From positions 1 through 24,836 of the IMG/VR virus record IMGVR_UViG_3300007960_000172: a stretch of 24,836 bases of DNA, one strand, 5' to 3'. Made by a program: the position numbers and the translations under genes. Shown piece by piece: positions 22,482 through 24,836 of this stretch. The first letter of the stretch is position 1, and each line of letters starts with the position of its first letter. This DNA comes from a virus. The notes beneath the pieces are model-generated. The model saw nothing but the letters and a program-made list of their open reading frames with translations. It searched no databases and was not told the origin of the DNA.

Positions 22482-22822
22482 TGAAAGCACTAATACACAA
22501 CGATAAAATAATAGAGATAACAGAAAATACTTACCCAACACACGAAAGTCTTACCTGGATAGATTTACCACAAGGTGCAGAAGTAGGAGATGGATATGTT
22601 GATGGGCAGTTAGTTAAACCACAACAAGCAGGAGTAACTTGGGATGATATTAGAGCAGAAAGAAATTATTTACTAGCACAAAGTGATTGGCACATAACCT
22701 ATGCAACAGAAAAAGGTACAGCAGTTCCACAAAATGTTTTAGATTACAGGGCAAAGTTAAGAAATATTCCACAAGACTTTGCTACACCAGAGGAAGTCGT
22801 GTTCCCAACCTTAATGTTCTAG
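22481..22822 (+). CDS. Tail fibre assembly chaperone-like protein
   Basis: 113 residues, overlapping the previous stop by one base and preceded by GGAGG. The C-terminal half has the pattern of phage tail assembly chaperones (Phage_tail_APC/XkdW-like): 'W-D-D-I-R-A-E-R-N-Y-L-L-A-Q-S-D-W', then 'V-L-D-Y-R-A-K-L-R-N-I-P-Q' and a proline-rich C-terminus. The N-terminal half ('A-L-I-H-N-D-K-I-I-E-I') is a small beta unit. Its position straight after the glycine-rich fibre supports a role in folding that fibre; the stop is TAG. Confidence 0.72.
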   Translation: MKALIHNDKIIEITENTYPTHESLTWIDLPQGAEVGDGYVDGQLVKPQQAGVTWDDIRAERNYLLAQSDWHITYATEKGTAVPQNVLDYRAKLRNIPQDFATPEEVVFPTLMF

Positions 22823-22831
22823 TGTGAAATT

Positions 22832-22840
22832 TGCTAATAT
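22832..22840 (+). promoter_or_regulatory. Possible extended -10 promoter of the lysis block
   Basis: TGCTAATAT fits TGnTAnnnT in the 90-base gap 22823-22912 before the lysis genes. A start near 22847 would give a leader of about 66 bases. No terminator or strong -35 is seen in the gap. Confidence 0.35.
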
Positions 22841-22912
22841 TTAAGTGTCTGGGATAAACGATTAATATAAATACACCTATTATGTTTTTACGATATTCTG
22901 GACAATAATAAT

Positions 22913-23137
22913 ATGATGAAAACTGACACAATACTAAAATATTTAATACCTTTACTCACACTAGCAGTCGCTTGGGGTGTTATGGAAACAAAAATTGCTC
23001 ATTTTGACCAAAGAATAACAAAGGTTGAAGATAAGATTGAAAGGTTAGATGAAACCTTTATCAGTATTGAGATTAGACTGACAGAAATACAAAAAGATAT
23101 ACAAGCAATTAATTCAAAATTAGATGAAAGGCAGTAA
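22913..23137 (+). CDS. Membrane-anchored coiled-coil protein (lysis-associated)
   Basis: 74 residues: a short N-terminal charged segment, one membrane segment (about 8-23, 'L-K-Y-L-I-P-L-L-T-L-A-V-A-W-G'), then a coiled coil with heptads ('F-D-Q-R-I-T-K-V-E-D-K-I-E-R-L-D-E') to the end. The stop overlaps the endolysin start by TAATG. Its architecture resembles small proteins that accompany holins and spanins (XhlA- or Rz-like in general form), but there is no lipoprotein box or second partner to call a spanin. The start has no ribosome binding site; the ATG at 22916 is an equally possible start. Confidence 0.65.
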   Translation: MMKTDTILKYLIPLLTLAVAWGVMETKIAHFDQRITKVEDKIERLDETFISIEIRLTEIQKDIQAINSKLDERQ

Positions 23138-23952
23138 TGCTTACACTTAAAGAATTTATAAAAAAATATACAGGTGTTAAATGTGGAAACACAGATGCTA
23201 ACTTTGGAGAGTGTGTTGGACTTGCAATGTTATGGACTGAAAATCTTGGACTTGCACACACTTGGGGAAATGCAAAAGATACTTACTCAAATGCCAAAAC
23301 AGCAGATTTTATAAAAATACCAAACTCACCAAATGCTTATCCTGTTGCTGGTGACCTTATGTGCTGGGATAGTTCTATGGGTGGTGGTTATGGACACATA
23401 GGGGTTATTACAGAAAGTAATGCAGATGAAGATACTTTTACAGTATTTGAACAAAACAACCCATTAGGTTCTCCACCAAAGATAACTAAATACACAAAGT
23501 GGAGTGGTGTTATCGGGTGGCTTAGACCAAAAGTATTAGCAGAGCAGACAGATGACTGCGAGAAAAAGATTAAGGAATTAGAAAAAGATATACAAAAGGT
23601 AACTACTGAAAAAGATAAGTACAAAAACGAAGCAAGGGATAGTAGAGCAGAAATTAAAGAATTAAAAAAGCAGGTAGAGGATAGGGATACCTTAGTAAAT
23701 AACATTAAAGAAATAAATGCAGAATTAGAAAACCAATTAAATGACTGTAAGGTCGAAAATGCCAATCTAAGAGATGAAATTAGTGAAAGTAATAAAACAC
23801 TAGGGATAGTTAAGGCAAACTACACAAAATGCAAAAACAGGCTTTCTAAGTGCAAAGAAAATAAGAATTGCACACTAGAAGATTTAGTTGAATTTATTAA
23901 AAATAAAATTTTAGAAATTTGGAACAATGTTAAACAAACAAAACTTAAATAA
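23137..23952 (+). CDS. CHAP-domain endolysin
   Basis: 271 residues. The N-terminal CHAP domain (about 1-132) shows the amidase/endopeptidase residues: C26 in 'G-E-C-V-G-L-A', H87 in 'Y-G-H-I-G-V-I' and E105-Q-N near 'T-V-F-E-Q-N-N', plus the conserved 'P-V-A-G-D-L-M-C-W'. It cleaves peptidoglycan at the end of infection. The remaining 140 residues are a long charged coiled coil with six scattered cysteines rather than an SH3 or other known wall-binding domain, which is unusual. There is no signal peptide, so release depends on a holin. The start overlaps the previous stop with AAGG upstream. The holin-like gene overlaps its 3' end. Confidence 0.85.
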   Translation: MLTLKEFIKKYTGVKCGNTDANFGECVGLAMLWTENLGLAHTWGNAKDTYSNAKTADFIKIPNSPNAYPVAGDLMCWDSSMGGGYGHIGVITESNADEDTFTVFEQNNPLGSPPKITKYTKWSGVIGWLRPKVLAEQTDDCEKKIKELEKDIQKVTTEKDKYKNEARDSRAEIKELKKQVEDRDTLVNNIKEINAELENQLNDCKVENANLRDEISESNKTLGIVKANYTKCKNRLSKCKENKNCTLEDLVEFIKNKILEIWNNVKQTKLK

Positions 23953-24148
23953 ATGGAAAAATAACTCATTAACTTTTTTAGCACCCCTATTTATTCTATA
24001 TCTAGTAACCATACAAGGTAGAATACAAGAAAATGGTATTACACTTGATGATTTTTACCTCGATGAAAAAATGATAGGTGCAATGAGTTTATATGTTATA
24101 AATGTCTTATTAGATTTTTTTAAGAAGTACAAAAGTGATAATAAATAA
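23927..24148 (+). CDS. Holin-like membrane protein
   Basis: 73 residues with two membrane segments: about 14-31 ('L-T-F-L-A-P-L-F-I-L-Y-L-V-T-I-Q') and about 49-67 ('M-I-G-A-M-S-L-Y-V-I-N-V-L-L-D-F-F'), separated by a short polar loop, and a basic C-terminus ('K-K-Y-K-S-D-N-K'). This is the shape of a class II holin. It starts inside the last 26 bases of the endolysin gene and itself overlaps the methyltransferase gene, so the three are translated as a cassette. Holin function is inferred from topology and context. A GGA close to the start is the only ribosome binding site-like signal. Confidence 0.72.
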   Translation: MLNKQNLNKWKNNSLTFLAPLFILYLVTIQGRIQENGITLDDFYLDEKMIGAMSLYVINVLLDFFKKYKSDNK

Positions 24149-24836
24149 CGACAACATACAAGCATTAAAAGAACTAGAAGATAATAGCATTGATAGTGTT
24201 GTTACAGACCCACCCTACGGATTGTCATTTATGGGTAAGAAGTGGGACTATGATGTACCCAGCAAAGAGTTATGGCTTGAAGTATTCAGAGTACTAAAAC
24301 CAGGTGGGCACTTATTATCATTTGGTGGCAGTAGAACTTATCACAGACTAGCAGTAGGTATTGAAGATGCAGGTTTTGAAATCCGTGACCAAATAATGTG
24401 GGTTTATGGTAGTGGGTTTCCTAAATCACACAATATAGGTAAAGCAGTTGATAAGTTACAAGGCAACTCAAAATGGGAAGGATGGGGAACAGCACTTAAA
24501 CCAGCACACGAACCTATTGTACTAGCAAGAAAACCATTATCTGAAAAGACAGTTGCTGAAAATGTATTGAAATGGGGAACAGGTGGAATAAACATTGATG
24601 AGTGTAGGGTTGAGGCAAATGAGGAAATTACTGAAAGAGTAAGTAAAGGTGGTAACAAAAACAAATCAAATGCAATGAATGAATTAAAAGAAGTTATTTA
24701 TCAAGGAAATGTTTTAGGCAGATTTCCAGCAAACTTTATTCACGATGGAAGTGATGAGGTTGTTGATATGTTTCCTAATTCTAAAAGTAATTGGAAAAAT
24801 AAAGATATTCATAAAGGAGATTTAGGAATATCTAAC
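24135..24836 (+). CDS. DNA methyltransferase (beta-type, N6-adenine or N4-cytosine), cut by the window end
   Basis: 234 codons are visible and the reading frame is open to the last base, so the gene is 3'-truncated here. It is not visible in any other frame and begins at a GTG; the frame upstream is closed by a TAG at 24111. The GTG start lies inside the holin-like gene (14-base overlap). The catalytic D-P-P-Y motif is at about residues 25-28, followed by 'G-L-S-F-M-G-K-K-W-D', 'V-L-K-P-G-G-H-L-L-S-F-G-G', and 'Q-I-M-W-V-Y-G-S-G-F-P-K-S'. The DPPY motif near the N-terminus puts the cofactor-binding part downstream, the order of beta-class enzymes. The target site cannot be read from sequence. 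Confidence 0.88.
   Translation, partial: MIINNDNIQALKELEDNSIDSVVTDPPYGLSFMGKKWDYDVPSKELWLEVFRVLKPGGHLLSFGGSRTYHRLAVGIEDAGFEIRDQIMWVYGSGFPKSHNIGKAVDKLQGNSKWEGWGTALKPAHEPIVLARKPLSEKTVAENVLKWGTGGINIDECRVEANEEITERVSKGGNKNKSNAMNELKEVIYQGNVLGRFPANFIHDGSDEVVDMFPNSKSNWKNKDIHKGDLGISN

Noticed and set aside
1-24836. Possible alternative genetic code (UGA reassigned)
   Set aside because: TGA is used as a stop only once (terL, with a TAA two codons later), so no gene depends on it. However, no gene needs an in-frame TGA as a sense codon and all Trp are TGG, which would be odd for a recoded AT-rich phage. TAA preference in AT-rich DNA is enough to explain it.

Overview
The window is a phage genome segment, very probably from a short-tailed (podovirus-type) double-stranded DNA phage. 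The base composition is AT-rich (roughly two thirds A+T by eye), the plus strand is A/purine-rich, and nearly every gene is on the plus strand and tightly packed with TAATG or ATGA stop/start overlaps. No sheath, tail tube or tape-measure gene is present. The tail genes are instead a head-tail adaptor, a large beta-rich nozzle-like protein, three large internal-virion-type proteins and several fibre genes, an order reminiscent of P22-like phages. The bacterial host cannot be named from the sequence. No integrase, repressor or tRNA is visible.

Layout: (1) 58-537, minus strand: a ParB-like nuclease-fold protein, divergent from the main gene block across a 348-base non-coding region (538-885) that is a good candidate for regulatory and packaging functions. 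(2) 886-5162: packaging module, with a DUF5681-type putative small terminase, large terminase, an unknown protein, a small helix-turn-helix protein and the portal. (3) 5165-5870: three small proteins (two very basic, one with a Cys-rich patch). (4) 5958-8225: scaffold, major capsid protein and decoration-like protein, closed by the one strong intrinsic terminator (8247-8277). (5) 8334-14073: coiled-coil protein, adaptor, nozzle-like protein and two beta-rich surface proteins, one with three LamG-type domains. (6) 14084-20183: three large virion proteins, the first carrying an M23 peptidase-like domain. (7) 20183-22822: fibre block ending in a glycine-rich tip protein and a tail-assembly-chaperone-like protein. 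(8) 22913-24148: lysis block, with a membrane-anchored coiled coil, a CHAP endolysin and a holin-like protein. (9) 24135 to the end: a DNA methyltransferase cut by the window edge.

Two window-wide signals stand out. First, reading every line, I found no GATC, no GANTC and no AGCT, and only one CATG, although rough base-composition estimates predict dozens of each; TGCA, GTAC and CTAG are common. CpG is also scarce. This looks like strong selection against specific restriction or methylation targets. Second, several genes lack a Shine-Dalgarno sequence and instead have an extended -10 promoter (TGnTAnnnT) placed exactly 6 bases before the ATG, which would make leaderless mRNAs. Other genes have classical Shine-Dalgarno sites, so the phage appears to use two initiation modes.
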